Shown: positions 32,017 through 41,248, numbered from the stretch's first letter. The stretch is DNA of 64,000 nucleotides from JAWLBW01 sp041687475 (GCA_041687475.1 JAWLBW010000001.1:5561-69560), one strand, 5' to 3'. Program-made: numbers and translations. Notes: a model not told the origin generated them from the letters alone.

Positions 32017-32277
32017 TCACTGCGCCGTCGACCGGGTGTCGCGTTCTGCCAGCTTTACGGCGTCTTTCACAATCTCGTCGAGCAGGGGCGAGCGCAGGCG
32101 TTCTACGCCGGGTGTCGGTGGCCCTTTCTGACTTCGCTCCAGGATGAACATGACCTCGGGCTTGTGAATCTCACCCTCGACGGCCAACTGATCCATACGT
32201 ATGGTCTCTGCGGCCGCCGTAATGCCGAGGAGCGACAAAAATGCCACTGCCAGTCCCAGGAAAATGGATAGACGCAT
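32017..32277 (-). CDS. Small secreted protein (86 aa) of the TPR cluster
   Basis: A signal peptide (SIFLGLAVAFLSLLGITAAA) and a short mature part containing VEGEIHKPEVMFILERS, then a charged tail ending DEIVKDAVKLAERD. The segment has the look of the E-G-x-I-x-K-P-E region in small periplasmic or TonB-like proteins of myxobacterial gliding and TPR loci, but this is from memory and not searched. It starts 2 nt after the stop of the TPR lipoprotein, clearly co-translated, and is the last gene of the TPR half. Confidence 0.65.
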   Translation of the reverse strand: MRLSIFLGLAVAFLSLLGITAAAETIRMDQLAVEGEIHKPEVMFILERSQKGPPTPGVERLRSPLLDEIVKDAVKLAERDTRSTAQ

Positions 32278-32279
32278 GA

Positions 32280-33653
32280 TTACTTCACCGATGGTAGATA
32301 ACGTTCGAGTTCACTGGGTTGTTCCCGTCGAGAAGAGCCGTTGCGCTCGTCGTCTGCAGGCGCGGAAGCCGGAGGTGATTCGGGCGCGGGTCGAATATGG
32401 TCGGAGTCTGCCTGTTCGCCGGCTCCGTCGTTGTTGCCAGCAGCCGAGTCGCCACTTTCCGTTTCAACGTCGGTCACGGGAATCGAGCCGCCTGTCTCGA
32501 TGGGTGCCGGCAGTGATTTCAGCTTTTCGATGGCCCGTTGCACCTCACCGCGTTTTCCATGCGTCAATAAATCGAGCGCTTTCTCGAGATAGGCCAATGC
32601 TCTGGCCCTTCCCGTAGAGGTCGAGGCATCCAGGGCGTAGTACCTTCCGGCTGCGAGGGCATACGCGGGCTCCTCGACGCCGGAAGCGGCTGCCTCCTTG
32701 AGTGACGGCAATGCCTGCGACGCGAGATCGCGGTCAATGAGTAAGTTCGCCAGGTTGAGATGGGCTTCGCCGAGGCGAGGGGCGCTGGCAGCGGCCGAAC
32801 GGAAATCTGTTTCGGCTTCGTCCCAGCGTTGCAGCACGGCAAATACGTAACCTCTATCGTTGAGGGCAGGTGCGAACGTCGAACGCATTTCGAGCGATTC
32901 ATTCAGGTGTTCAAGGGCAAGCGCCCATTCCTCTTTCTCCAAAGCCAGTCGAGCCAGTTGCCAGAAGACAACCCCCTTATCTACGGTGGGCGAATCGGTA
33001 AGGGTGGTCAGCAACTCTTCGGCGAGGGTGGTGTTGCCCTGTTGTGCGTGCACGCGGGCAACGACCAGGCGGGCCTCATCCTGGCGTTGATCGAGCAGCA
33101 GCGCGCGGCTCGCCGACTCGAGCGCCTTGTCGAAGTCGTCGGCGCGACGGGATACCTCGGCGAGAAACACCCACCGGCTGGCGTCGGATGGTCGGTCGTC
33201 GACGAGTTGGACGGCGAGTTTAGCCGCTTCGTCTGCACGACCCGACCGAATCAGGGCATCGGCCAGGACGGCCACGGCCGCAGGGTGGCCCGGTCGTAGA
33301 AACAGGGCATCGCGCACGGGGGCGATGGCAAGCGCCGGGTAGCCGTGATTCAGCAGCAGGCGCCCCAACTCGACCCGCAGTTCGACATCATCGGGCACCC
33401 GGCCCAGGCGTTCGATCAGGTGCCTTGCCTTCTCGTGCACGTCGGTATCGTCGAGGCCGCGTAGGGCTTCGGCGTAAAGGTTTGTCCTCTCGCTTTCAGG
33501 ACCGGTCGCCCGCGTCACCGCGTCGGCATGGTTCTCCATGGCAACGGGTGCTTCCGGCGCCGGCTTTGTGACTTCGGCAACATCGAGCTTTCGCGAGGGC
33601 GATGAGGTGGCGCAGCCGGCTGCCGCCAGACAGAGGACTATGAGTTTTTTCAC
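32280..33653 (-). CDS. TPR lipoprotein, Glt-like (GltE/AglT-type)
   Basis: A 457-residue lipoprotein with a lipobox at LAAAGC (Cys14). The mature part has at least six TPR motifs (residues about 80-390, for example ELGRLLLNHGYPALAIAPVRDALFLRPGHPAAVAVLA). The acidic, low-complexity C-terminus (about 385-455) is rich in Glu, Ser, Pro and Ala. Architecture and order match the TPR lipoprotein of the myxobacterial Glt gliding complex. GTG start at 33653 with GGGAGG 7 nt upstream; it overlaps the previous stop by 4 nt (GTGA), so the TPR genes are translationally coupled. Function by homology: trans-envelope scaffold. Confidence 0.72.
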   Translation of the reverse strand: MKKLIVLCLAAAGCATSSPSRKLDVAEVTKPAPEAPVAMENHADAVTRATGPESERTNLYAEALRGLDDTDVHEKARHLIERLGRVPDDVELRVELGRLLLNHGYPALAIAPVRDALFLRPGHPAAVAVLADALIRSGRADEAAKLAVQLVDDRPSDASRWVFLAEVSRRADDFDKALESASRALLLDQRQDEARLVVARVHAQQGNTTLAEELLTTLTDSPTVDKGVVFWQLARLALEKEEWALALEHLNESLEMRSTFAPALNDRGYVFAVLQRWDEAETDFRSAAASAPRLGEAHLNLANLLIDRDLASQALPSLKEAAASGVEEPAYALAAGRYYALDASTSTGRARALAYLEKALDLLTHGKRGEVQRAIEKLKSLPAPIETGGSIPVTDVETESGDSAAGNNDGAGEQADSDHIRPAPESPPASAPADDERNGSSRREQPSELERYLPSVK

Positions 33654-36600
33654 TGGAGCGCCTCCCTGCCTTCTGCCGTGCGAAATACCAGATCGTCGTC
33701 ATGAAAGAAGGTATGCTGCTCGCGAAGGACCTTTCCGAGAAGGCCGCGCAGGCGTTTGGTGCCGACCATGTTTCCGTCGAGGCCGTCGGCGGCAACCTCT
33801 TCCGAGCTTGTGCGTACTGCCGCAATCATGGGCACCGGCTCGTGACCCTTGTCTTTTGCAGCCAACAGATGTGGCGACAGTCCGTCGGTAAGCAGGCGTA
33901 CGCGGCTGGGTTGGGTACTGAGGGCCGCTCTGATGCGGCCTGTCCACTCGTTTTCCATCTTGAGGTCGCCGGCCCGTTCAAGGGCGAGGTTCCAGGCTTC
34001 GAAAGCTTTGTCCTCGACGGGCAGCGCCTTTTCTTCAAGTTCGAATTTGTAGATTTCGGCTTCCTCGGAACTCAGGCCGTCTGGCGTGGGGGCCGAAAAG
34101 AGCGACTCGGCAAAGTGGGCGTACGCCTCGCCTATACGGAAAAGCGCCGCGACGGCCCAGTGTGGGTGACCGGCCTCTACGACACGCGTATACGACGCCT
34201 GTAGATTCTTGAGACGTGTGGCCTTGTTCTCGAGAATGCTCGCCAGACGGTCCATATTGCGTGGGAGCACGATGGCGCGGTATCGCTCACGCTCGAGTTC
34301 GGCAAGAGCGAAGCGGGCAGCCCCCGCCGTCCAGAGGTCGGGTTCGCCCTGATCACGCAGCCGGTTTTCAAGAGCGACCGCCTGCTGTAGAAGCCGCTTT
34401 TGTTCGCCCCCCTTTACCAGCATGGCCGCGCTGTAGGCTGCAAAGGGGGCCTTTTTGTCGTCTGAGCGACTGGCAGCGAACGATTTATAGCGCTCGACCG
34501 CCTGAGCGGTTTCTCCGGCCGCTTCCCACTGCACGGCGGCACGAAGCAGGGTGTCGCTGGCCTCGGTCGCCGACCTTCCGTAGTTGTTCCAATGCTGTTC
34601 GAAAAACCTGGCCGCTTGCCTGTGTTCTCCGATCAGACCGCTCAGCGAGGCCACGTTGAAGAGGGCGTCTGCCGCCTCTTCGGAACGCGGATACTTTTCT
34701 ACGACGAGAGCGTAGGCCGCGATGGCGCGCCGGTGATCGAGTGCGTTCTGCAGAATATGCCCGCGGCGAAAGGCGGCGCGGGAAGCGAATTTTTCCTTGC
34801 CGTGTCGTTCCAGTATTGACGCGTACAAATCGAGTGCCTTGATCGTGTGACCGGCCTTTTCGTAGTTATAGGCTGCGTTGAACAGAGCCGCCACGCCGGC
34901 GGGTGTCGCAGGATACCGTCGGTAAACGGCAAGGTACCTGGTTGCTGCTTCCTCGGCGTCGCCCAGTCTGTCCTTGGCATGCGCTTCCCTGAACATGGCG
35001 CCACCCACCATGTCAAGCACGTATCGCCGGGCGACCTTGTCGGCGGGTAGACCCCTTTCGAGAAGCCGGTCGGCCCAATCGGCGAGATCTCCGTAGCGTT
35101 CTTCCTTCGCATAAGAGTCAATGACCGTTCGGATGGCATCGAGCACGAGGGGCGAATAAGGGTACGATTCGATCATGGCCGACAGGCTGCCGCGACAGGC
35201 GTCCTCCAGACCTTGCCTGCAAAGCTCGTGCCCTGCGTGATAGAGCACCCGTGGCGTATTCTCATCCGTCGGCAGCAAGTCGGCATACTGTCGACTGACT
35301 TCGACCAGTCGGTCGATGTTGGTCGGGTTCTGCTCGTAGAGCCGCCGGGCTGCAAGGACCGAGTTGTAGGCGGCGGTGTGCGCGATACCGGTCGTCGGGT
35401 CGGGGGCCGTTCGTGCGACCAGTGTATAGTGGCTCAGGGCATCGGCGTAGGCTTTGCGATCATACAGAAGTTCGGCCAGATAGAAATTGATCTGACCTGC
35501 CCGGGCGTGCTCGGGAAAGTGTGCCAGATACAGCCGGTAACCCTCTTCGGCGGGCTTGCGGCTGGCATCGTTTCCATCACCCCATTGCTCGTGATGAAAG
35601 GTCGAGTACTCGAACAGATAGCGCTCGACCAGTGCATCGGCTTTTTCACGCAGGGTCGCCCGGGTGGCATTGGCAGCGTACCAGGCCGAGCCCGGAAGGA
35701 ACTGCGTGGCAAGCCGTCGGCGTTCATTGACGGCCGTTACCTTTTCCCGCATCTGATGAAGCGATTGAACCTTGCGGCCTGCAGCACGTAGGTTTTCGGG
35801 GGCTTCGGGCCACCGTGCTTGTGCAACGGTGTAGGCGCTTACCGCCGACATGAAGTCGGTGCTCTCGTAGAAAATGTCGGCTATGCGTCGCAGCAGCCTG
35901 TCGTCGTAGGACCGCTGCCCCCGATTTTCCATATCTTCAAGAGCCTGGGATAACCCCATGCCTTCAACGTAGCTGATGGCAAGGTACTGCATGGCCTCGT
36001 TCAACAGATCGGGGCGTTCACGGCCCATGTCGGCCAGCCGGGTAAAGGTCGAAATTGCCTCTGCATAAGCGTTCTGGCGATAGAGAGACCAGGCCAGCTT
36101 GTAGATGGCGCGATCCATCCAGGGGCCCTCTTCGGCAAGGGCGGCTTCATAGAAACGCGCGGCAGAGGCAATCCGGTGTCGGTCGAAGTGATAGTCGCCG
36201 ATTCGAACGAGAATTTCTGCTCGCAGCCTGCTTTCTGCCGACTCGGCCAGGAGCTCTTCGAAAGCGAGTACGGCTCTTCGTTCCTCGCCCATTTCCTGTA
36301 GTGCGTAGCCCTTCAGGTACCATGCAATCGCGCGGTTGTCTGCACCGCCCTTTCCGGCTAGCAAGCGCTCAAGGGTGGCGAGGGCAGTGCCGTAGTTCTT
36401 GCGGGGCTGCCTCTTCTCCGTTTCATCGGGAAGGGCCAGGTAACGATTCATCTGCTCGGCGTAATGTTGATCGGCAGACTCCATTTGAAGCACCGCGAGG
36501 CGCAACAAGGCTTCAGAAACCTGGGGTGAGTCTGCGTGATTGGAGACGAAGCTTTCGAGGCGTGCCTCGGCCACCCGGCGCTGCTTCGCGGTTTCCGTTT

Positions 36601-36838
36601 CCAGCGGTACCCTTAGTGCCTCATAGCGCTTTTCTATCGCGTTGCGGCTTTGCGTGTGTTGCTTCGTCAGAACTGCGCCAATCTGCTTCTCGGCCGCATC
36701 AAGGTTACGCTCGGTAAGCAGCAATCTGAGCTCGGTTTCATCGTACGAAATCCGTGCCGAAGGTTCGTAGGCGGCGAGCCGTAGTGGCGGAGATGCCAGG
36801 AAAATCGCTACGCTCAAGAAGACACGGCGCACGATCAT
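33650..36838 (-). CDS. Giant periplasmic TPR protein, Glt-like (GltD/AgmU-type)
   Basis: 1062 residues. A signal peptide (VFLSVAIFLASPPLRLAA) is followed by many TPR-like helix pairs spread over the whole length, such as ALFNAAYNYEKAGHTIKALDLYASILERHG and RRGHILQNALDHRRAIAAYALVVEKYPRSEEAA. The C-terminal block EKALPVEDKAFEAWNLALERAGDLKMENEWTGR resembles the end of AgmU/GltD-type TPR proteins. No catalytic domain is present. It overlaps both neighbours by 4 nt (ATGA and GTGA), with GGGAGG-type sites, so the whole TPR set is produced as one unit. Confidence 0.75.
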   Translation of the reverse strand: MIVRRVFLSVAIFLASPPLRLAAYEPSARISYDETELRLLLTERNLDAAEKQIGAVLTKQHTQSRNAIEKRYEALRVPLETETAKQRRVAEARLESFVSNHADSPQVSEALLRLAVLQMESADQHYAEQMNRYLALPDETEKRQPRKNYGTALATLERLLAGKGGADNRAIAWYLKGYALQEMGEERRAVLAFEELLAESAESRLRAEILVRIGDYHFDRHRIASAARFYEAALAEEGPWMDRAIYKLAWSLYRQNAYAEAISTFTRLADMGRERPDLLNEAMQYLAISYVEGMGLSQALEDMENRGQRSYDDRLLRRIADIFYESTDFMSAVSAYTVAQARWPEAPENLRAAGRKVQSLHQMREKVTAVNERRRLATQFLPGSAWYAANATRATLREKADALVERYLFEYSTFHHEQWGDGNDASRKPAEEGYRLYLAHFPEHARAGQINFYLAELLYDRKAYADALSHYTLVARTAPDPTTGIAHTAAYNSVLAARRLYEQNPTNIDRLVEVSRQYADLLPTDENTPRVLYHAGHELCRQGLEDACRGSLSAMIESYPYSPLVLDAIRTVIDSYAKEERYGDLADWADRLLERGLPADKVARRYVLDMVGGAMFREAHAKDRLGDAEEAATRYLAVYRRYPATPAGVAALFNAAYNYEKAGHTIKALDLYASILERHGKEKFASRAAFRRGHILQNALDHRRAIAAYALVVEKYPRSEEAADALFNVASLSGLIGEHRQAARFFEQHWNNYGRSATEASDTLLRAAVQWEAAGETAQAVERYKSFAASRSDDKKAPFAAYSAAMLVKGGEQKRLLQQAVALENRLRDQGEPDLWTAGAARFALAELERERYRAIVLPRNMDRLASILENKATRLKNLQASYTRVVEAGHPHWAVAALFRIGEAYAHFAESLFSAPTPDGLSSEEAEIYKFELEEKALPVEDKAFEAWNLALERAGDLKMENEWTGRIRAALSTQPSRVRLLTDGLSPHLLAAKDKGHEPVPMIAAVRTSSEEVAADGLDGNMVGTKRLRGLLGKVLREQHTFFHDDDLVFRTAEGREALQ

Positions 36839-39396
36839 TGCTTTCCTCCCTCGACTGCGATACCGAATGCCGGCGCCCCCTGGTCATCGGTTTTCAGGTC
36901 CAGCCGATAGCGGCGACCACGTACGAATTCGTAATACAACGACCCGGCCACCCGCACTTCTTCGGCTCCGTCGTCGAAGACGAGTAGAATGTTGACCGTG
37001 TGTGGACCAGGTTGGAGGAACGTCGCCTCTGCGACCCCTCGCTCTACTGTGAGGGGGCGGTGGTCTACCGTTATCCGCGCTCCCGTGAGATTGCCCCAGG
37101 GTGCATCTGCAGGCGCGTAAAAACGGAGGGCGGTTGCGTCGTGCCTGGCCATGTCGCGGTCCATCTCCAGTGCATTCCGGAGATGTCGGTTCAGGCGGGC
37201 CTGAAAAATGCGCTGTTCCGACAGGGCCTGCGCCTGTGCCGATGCGCGTCGATCGGCGGCCTCGATGCGGGGTTGCAGTCGAGACGGCGCTTCCGTTTCG
37301 CCCGAAACGGAAGCAGGACTCCGTATGGCGGCCTGAAGCTCACGGTGTGTCTCGCCAATCGCCTCCAGGTCATTCTGCTCGAGTGCCGAGAGGGCCCTTA
37401 CCCGCTCGACCGACTGTTCGCGTGCCTTCCAGGCTACGTCTACGCTGCCGAGTTTGGCGTCGGCCACAAGACTACCGACCGCATCGTTGATGGCGAGCGC
37501 GGCGGCCAGAGTCATTTCGCCTCGAAGTTCCTGCGCATCGACGGAGAGCGTGGCGGCCTGCCCACGCATTTCCTGCAGTTCGGCATACATTCTGACGACA
37601 TGCGGGCGCATCTGCTCGGCCGATGCACGACGCCGGGTCTCGAGAGTGGCCCGGACCGCTCCCAACTCATAGTGCGCACTCTGCAGCTGGTTGTGCAGTT
37701 TACGCAGACCGGCTATTTGGGCCCGGCTGTACGCCTGTTCGAGAACATCGAGCAGGGTGCCGATTACCTGCATCGAACTACCCGCCAGCGCGCGCCGAGC
37801 ATCGTTGATTCGCACTTCGTTGCTGTCCATCTGTGAGAATATGGCATTGACGGCATCGGCGGCAGGCATGCCGTCTCGACCGGAACGGCCGGTTTCCATG
37901 GTCAGGGCCTGCATGTATCGACTTCCTTCGGCGTATTGCAGAAGATGGATCAGGTCGCGCCGCTTCTCGGTCGTTTTCTCGCCCAGATGCGCCAGCTCGG
38001 CTCGCTGGATGTCGAGGTCGGACAACAAGGTCAATGCCTCCTGGAATCGCAGTGCATCGCGACCGCCCAGCCTTGCTCCGAGCCGTTTGGCGGTGCGCAC
38101 CAATTCGCTCTCCATGCCGGACACCGAGCGGGAAAGCTCTTGCTGACGCGCCAGTAGACGTTGCGCGCTCTTCGGCTCACCCCAGGTGTTTTCGGCAAGG
38201 AGCTGCACGGCGTGCAATGTCGTCATAACGTCGAAGAGCTGCCGGTTCAGGTTGTCCATGCCGCGAACGAGTCTGTCGGCTTCCTGAACCTGCGGCTGCT
38301 CACGCAGCCAGGCCAGCAGTTCGATGTCCTGCCGTGCCTCTTCCGAAAAGTCTCCCGTGAGGTTGTCGAGCAGCATGTCGTAGATTTCGGCCGGCCGTTC
38401 GTGGGCCTGCAGATCGACAATGCGGTCGTTCACGGCTCCGTAGTGGGCGATGTAGGACGCGAATCTCTGTTGTGCCTGGGTGAAGGCTTCACCCTCGAGC
38501 AGAAGGTACCCATACAGAAGGCGTGCCTTCGGCAGAAGTCGGCTGAGCGGTCTGTCGAGCGCGAGCCGCAGTAGTTGTGTCTGGGCTCTTTCCGTCTCGC
38601 CGCGTGCCAGTTCGACCCATGCTCCTTCGTAAAGCGCACGATCGTAGTAGGGAGATTTTTCTTCAAGAGTCGAGTACCACGCATGGGCCTGAGCGTAATC
38701 GCCCGCTTTGAAATACAGCCTGCCCAGAGCCAATACCGAAAGGTCGAAGAGGTCTGAATTGGGTGCGGTTTTTTGGGTAACCGTCGTGAAACGGTCTGCG
38801 GCGGCTTGCGCCGATCCGTCGAGCAGGGCTAAAACGCCCAGGAAGTATTCGGCTTCGGCATCGGCATCGGCGCTGGCCAGCTCGGCGAATACGGTCTGGG
38901 CATGTTCCGTCGCACCGTGGGAAAAAGCGGTACGGGCTGCCTCCAGAAGAAGGGAGCGCTCCGTTTCGTCGGTGGCCTGCCTGCGATACGCAGCCAACGC
39001 TTCGAATGCCGGTTCGATTCTTCCGGTGCGCAGTTCGAGCCTCGTCAGTGCCGCCAGGGCCTGGAGCCTGAGGGGGCCACTTGCGAGCGACAGGTCTTCG
39101 AGCAGTCTTCGGGCGCTGCCGTAAAGGCCGCTTTCGAGGTAGGCCTGCGCAAGCGTCCAGCGGGCAGTTTCTCCGGTGGCCGTTCCGGCGTAGGTAGATT
39201 CCCGCAACACGTTCAGCAGCGGCGCGATGGCCTGCACGGGTTCTCCGCCGGCGAGGTAGCTTCGCGCAAGACGAATCTGGTCATCGCCGTAATATGGTGG
39301 CGGAGCAGCCTTCGTGTGCCCCGGGAACACGAGTACTCCAGCCAGTGAGATGGCGACGGCAGCCAGAAAGTATGTCACTCTTTGCCTTCGCGACAT
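36835..39396 (-). CDS. Periplasmic TPR/coiled-coil protein, Glt-like (GltC-type)
   Basis: About 853 residues. A signal peptide (YFLAAVAISLAGVLVFP) comes first, then TPR repeats (residues about 40-330, for example VLALGRLYFKAGDYAQAHAWYSTLEEKSP). A long helical coiled-coil-like region rich in Arg, Glu and Ala follows (about 380-740), then a beta-sandwich-like end (GARITVDHRPLTVERGVAEATFLQPGPHTVNILLVFDDGAEEV). ATG 39396 has GGAG 7 nt upstream; the frame is open to an ATG at 39411 without a site. The stop overlaps the next ATG by 4 nt. Confidence 0.7.
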   Translation of the reverse strand: MSRRQRVTYFLAAVAISLAGVLVFPGHTKAAPPPYYGDDQIRLARSYLAGGEPVQAIAPLLNVLRESTYAGTATGETARWTLAQAYLESGLYGSARRLLEDLSLASGPLRLQALAALTRLELRTGRIEPAFEALAAYRRQATDETERSLLLEAARTAFSHGATEHAQTVFAELASADADAEAEYFLGVLALLDGSAQAAADRFTTVTQKTAPNSDLFDLSVLALGRLYFKAGDYAQAHAWYSTLEEKSPYYDRALYEGAWVELARGETERAQTQLLRLALDRPLSRLLPKARLLYGYLLLEGEAFTQAQQRFASYIAHYGAVNDRIVDLQAHERPAEIYDMLLDNLTGDFSEEARQDIELLAWLREQPQVQEADRLVRGMDNLNRQLFDVMTTLHAVQLLAENTWGEPKSAQRLLARQQELSRSVSGMESELVRTAKRLGARLGGRDALRFQEALTLLSDLDIQRAELAHLGEKTTEKRRDLIHLLQYAEGSRYMQALTMETGRSGRDGMPAADAVNAIFSQMDSNEVRINDARRALAGSSMQVIGTLLDVLEQAYSRAQIAGLRKLHNQLQSAHYELGAVRATLETRRRASAEQMRPHVVRMYAELQEMRGQAATLSVDAQELRGEMTLAAALAINDAVGSLVADAKLGSVDVAWKAREQSVERVRALSALEQNDLEAIGETHRELQAAIRSPASVSGETEAPSRLQPRIEAADRRASAQAQALSEQRIFQARLNRHLRNALEMDRDMARHDATALRFYAPADAPWGNLTGARITVDHRPLTVERGVAEATFLQPGPHTVNILLVFDDGAEEVRVAGSLYYEFVRGRRYRLDLKTDDQGAPAFGIAVEGGKQ

Positions 39397-39414
39397 GCTG
39401 CATCTCCACATGGG

Positions 39415-40095
39415 TCACTGCACCGCAAACCTGAGAACGGGGCGTTCCCGCAGGTTCTTGCTTCCGCCCTGATCGACGGCTTCGACGCTCAGTTCGACCG
39501 CTTTTCCGCGGGGCGTCGAAAAGTGATACTGGCTTCGCATGTCGAAAGAGTACTGTTCCATATAGGTGAAGACGCCGTAACCGGTGGCCCTGAGGGTGTA
39601 GATGGCGTCAATGGTATGGTTACCGGGTAGCACGCTCGCATCGAAAACGACGAACTGTGGGTTGGCGCCGATACGCTTGGGGTCGTTGTTCGTGTATACG
39701 GTAAAGCCGTCAAGCTTGTATTCGATGCTTTCGATTTCGAAGGCGCCGCCGAGTTGGTTGTCGTGCACGATCAGAAGTTTGGTGCCCGTGACGAAACCCT
39801 GAGAGATGTCTTCTCCCAGGGTCAGAATTCGGCTCTTCAAATCCTGAATCTGGCCCTGCAGGGCATGCATGCGCTCTTCGACGTTTTCGAGTCTGGGATG
39901 CGAGTCTCGTTTCTTCACGCTCTCGCCCAGCTCGGAACTGACCCTGACATTCTCCAGCCCGGCCGTTTCAGGATCGCTCGTCGACGTGACGCCCGCAGAG
40001 TGCGGCTCGGCGCGGGCGCTGTCGGGAATACGGGCTCCAAGGCTCAGGAGAACGGCAAGAACGGCCAGAATGAAAATGCTACGGCTGAAAGTCAT
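39415..40095 (-). CDS. Periplasmic coiled-coil protein heading the TPR array
   Basis: A 226-residue protein. The signal peptide (IFILAVLAVLLSLGARI) is followed by a short coiled coil (VEERMHALQGQIQDLKSRILTLGEDISQ). A beta-rich domain then carries KLLIVHDNQLGGAFEIESIEYKLDG, PGNHTIDAIYTLRATGYGVFTYM and the terminal NLRERPVLRFAVQ. I recall proteins of this pattern, often mislabelled dihydrolipoamide acetyltransferase, beside Glt-type TPR genes in myxobacteria. That is recollection, not a search. GGGGGGG stands 5 nt before ATG 40095. It is the first gene after the head promoter. Confidence 0.7.
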   Translation of the reverse strand: MTFSRSIFILAVLAVLLSLGARIPDSARAEPHSAGVTSTSDPETAGLENVRVSSELGESVKKRDSHPRLENVEERMHALQGQIQDLKSRILTLGEDISQGFVTGTKLLIVHDNQLGGAFEIESIEYKLDGFTVYTNNDPKRIGANPQFVVFDASVLPGNHTIDAIYTLRATGYGVFTYMEQYSFDMRSQYHFSTPRGKAVELSVEAVDQGGSKNLRERPVLRFAVQ

Positions 40096-40151
40096 GAATC
40101 CCCCCCAGAGACTAACCCGGCGGCCACCCATAAGGCAGCCACACACTCTCC

Positions 40152-40180
40152 AGCTTACGCCCGGCTTGCCGTTTCGTCAA
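40152..40180 (-). promoter_or_regulatory. Predicted head promoter of the TPR array
   Basis: TTGACG (40180-40175), 17 nt, TAAGCT. It is back-to-back with the epimerase promoter; the two -35 elements are only 4 bp apart. Confidence 0.5.
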
Positions 40181-40184
40181 TAAC

Positions 40185-40212
40185 TTGACCGATGACGGGG
40201 CGTCGTTTTAAG
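40185..40212 (+). promoter_or_regulatory. Predicted promoter of the epimerase gene
   Basis: TTGACC (40185-40190), 16 nt, TTTAAG. The leader to ATG 40242 is about 23 nt and carries GGAGGA. Confidence 0.45.
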
Positions 40213-40241
40213 CTGGCTGAAGATAAGACTTTGGAGGAAGC

Positions 40242-41189
40242 ATGCATCTGGTAACAGGCGGGGCGGGATTCATAGGCTCGCATCTGGTAGAGGCGCTCCT
40301 GAAGGAAGGAAAGCGGGTCAGGGTGGTCGACAACTTCTCCAGCGGTCGTGTCGAGAACCTGCGGCCTTTCCTCAAGGACATTGAATTGCTGACAGGCGAC
40401 GTTTCCGATGAAAGCGCGGCACGTGCGGCGGCTAAGGGAGTCGAGGTGGTGTTTCACCAGGCGGCTCTGCCCTCGGTACCTCGGTCCATTCAGCAACCCG
40501 TGGCTTCGCACCAGGCCAATGCCACCGGCACGCTGCAGATGCTGCAGGCCGCAACGCAGGCCGGGGTACGGCGTTTCGTCTATGCAGCCAGCTCGTCGGC
40601 CTACGGCGACACGCCCACGCTTCCGAAAATCGAAACCATGCCGCCCCGGCCCCGCTCGCCCTATGTGGCCGCCAAGCTTACGGGCGAACTCTACTGCCAG
40701 TCCTATTATCATGTGCACGGTCTGGAAACAGTCTGCCTGCGCTACTTCAACATCTTCGGGCCGAGACAAGATCCGGAATCGCCTTATGCCGCCGTAATTC
40801 CGCGTTTTCTCGAAGCTCTGCTGTCGGGGCACTCACCCGTCATCTTCGGCGACGGAAACCAGACGCGTGATTTCACCTTTATCGAAAATGCCGTCCAGGC
40901 CAACCTGCGGGCGGCCGAAGCCGAAGGGGTTGGCGGAGAGGTATTCAACGTCGCATGCGGAAAGCGGGTGTCATTGAACCACTTGCTCGAAATGCTTCAG
41001 GTTGAAACCGGCGTTCGCATCTCGGCCACCTTCGGCGAGCCGCGCCCGGGCGACGTTCGAGACTCCCTGGCTTCGATCGACAAGGCCCGCGAAAGGTTGG
41101 GCTACCGGCCTTCCATTGATGTCAAAGAAGGCATTGCCCGCACGGTTGCGTGGTTCACGCAGACCACGGGGCTGCGCAGGGCTGCTTGA
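40242..41189 (+). CDS. NAD-dependent UDP-sugar 4-epimerase (WbpP/GalE-like)
   Basis: A 315-residue extended short-chain dehydrogenase that interconverts UDP-sugars, probably supplying the polysaccharide of the neighbouring export system. The NAD site is GGAGFIGS (residues 6-13), and the catalytic Tyr-x-x-x-Lys is YVAAK at 141-145. The serine is in ASSSAYG, and the substrate region has FNIFGPRQDPESPYAAVIP, typical of UDP-GlcNAc/GalNAc 4-epimerases such as WbpP and Gne. It diverges from the TPR array across a 146-bp promoter region and ends in a strong terminator. Confidence 0.9.
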   Translation: MHLVTGGAGFIGSHLVEALLKEGKRVRVVDNFSSGRVENLRPFLKDIELLTGDVSDESAARAAAKGVEVVFHQAALPSVPRSIQQPVASHQANATGTLQMLQAATQAGVRRFVYAASSSAYGDTPTLPKIETMPPRPRSPYVAAKLTGELYCQSYYHVHGLETVCLRYFNIFGPRQDPESPYAAVIPRFLEALLSGHSPVIFGDGNQTRDFTFIENAVQANLRAAEAEGVGGEVFNVACGKRVSLNHLLEMLQVETGVRISATFGEPRPGDVRDSLASIDKARERLGYRPSIDVKEGIARTVAWFTQTTGLRRAA

Positions 41190-41213
41190 GGCCTTGCCTT
41201 TCGACTCGGAGTC

Positions 41214-41248
41214 AATCCGGCCGCCGGGATAGCCCGGGGCCGGATTTT
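41214..41248 (+). terminator. Rho-independent terminator of the epimerase gene
   Basis: AATCCGGCC-G-CCGGG and CCCGG-GGCCGGATT form a long stem with an ATAG loop, followed by TTTTC. The end touches the stop of the convergent MshEN gene. Confidence 0.85.

Noticed and set aside
32280..39396. Calling the TPR genes a complete gliding motor
   Set aside because: The motor and regulator proteins (GltG, GltJ, AglRQS, MglA) are not in the window, so only a Glt-like scaffold can be claimed.
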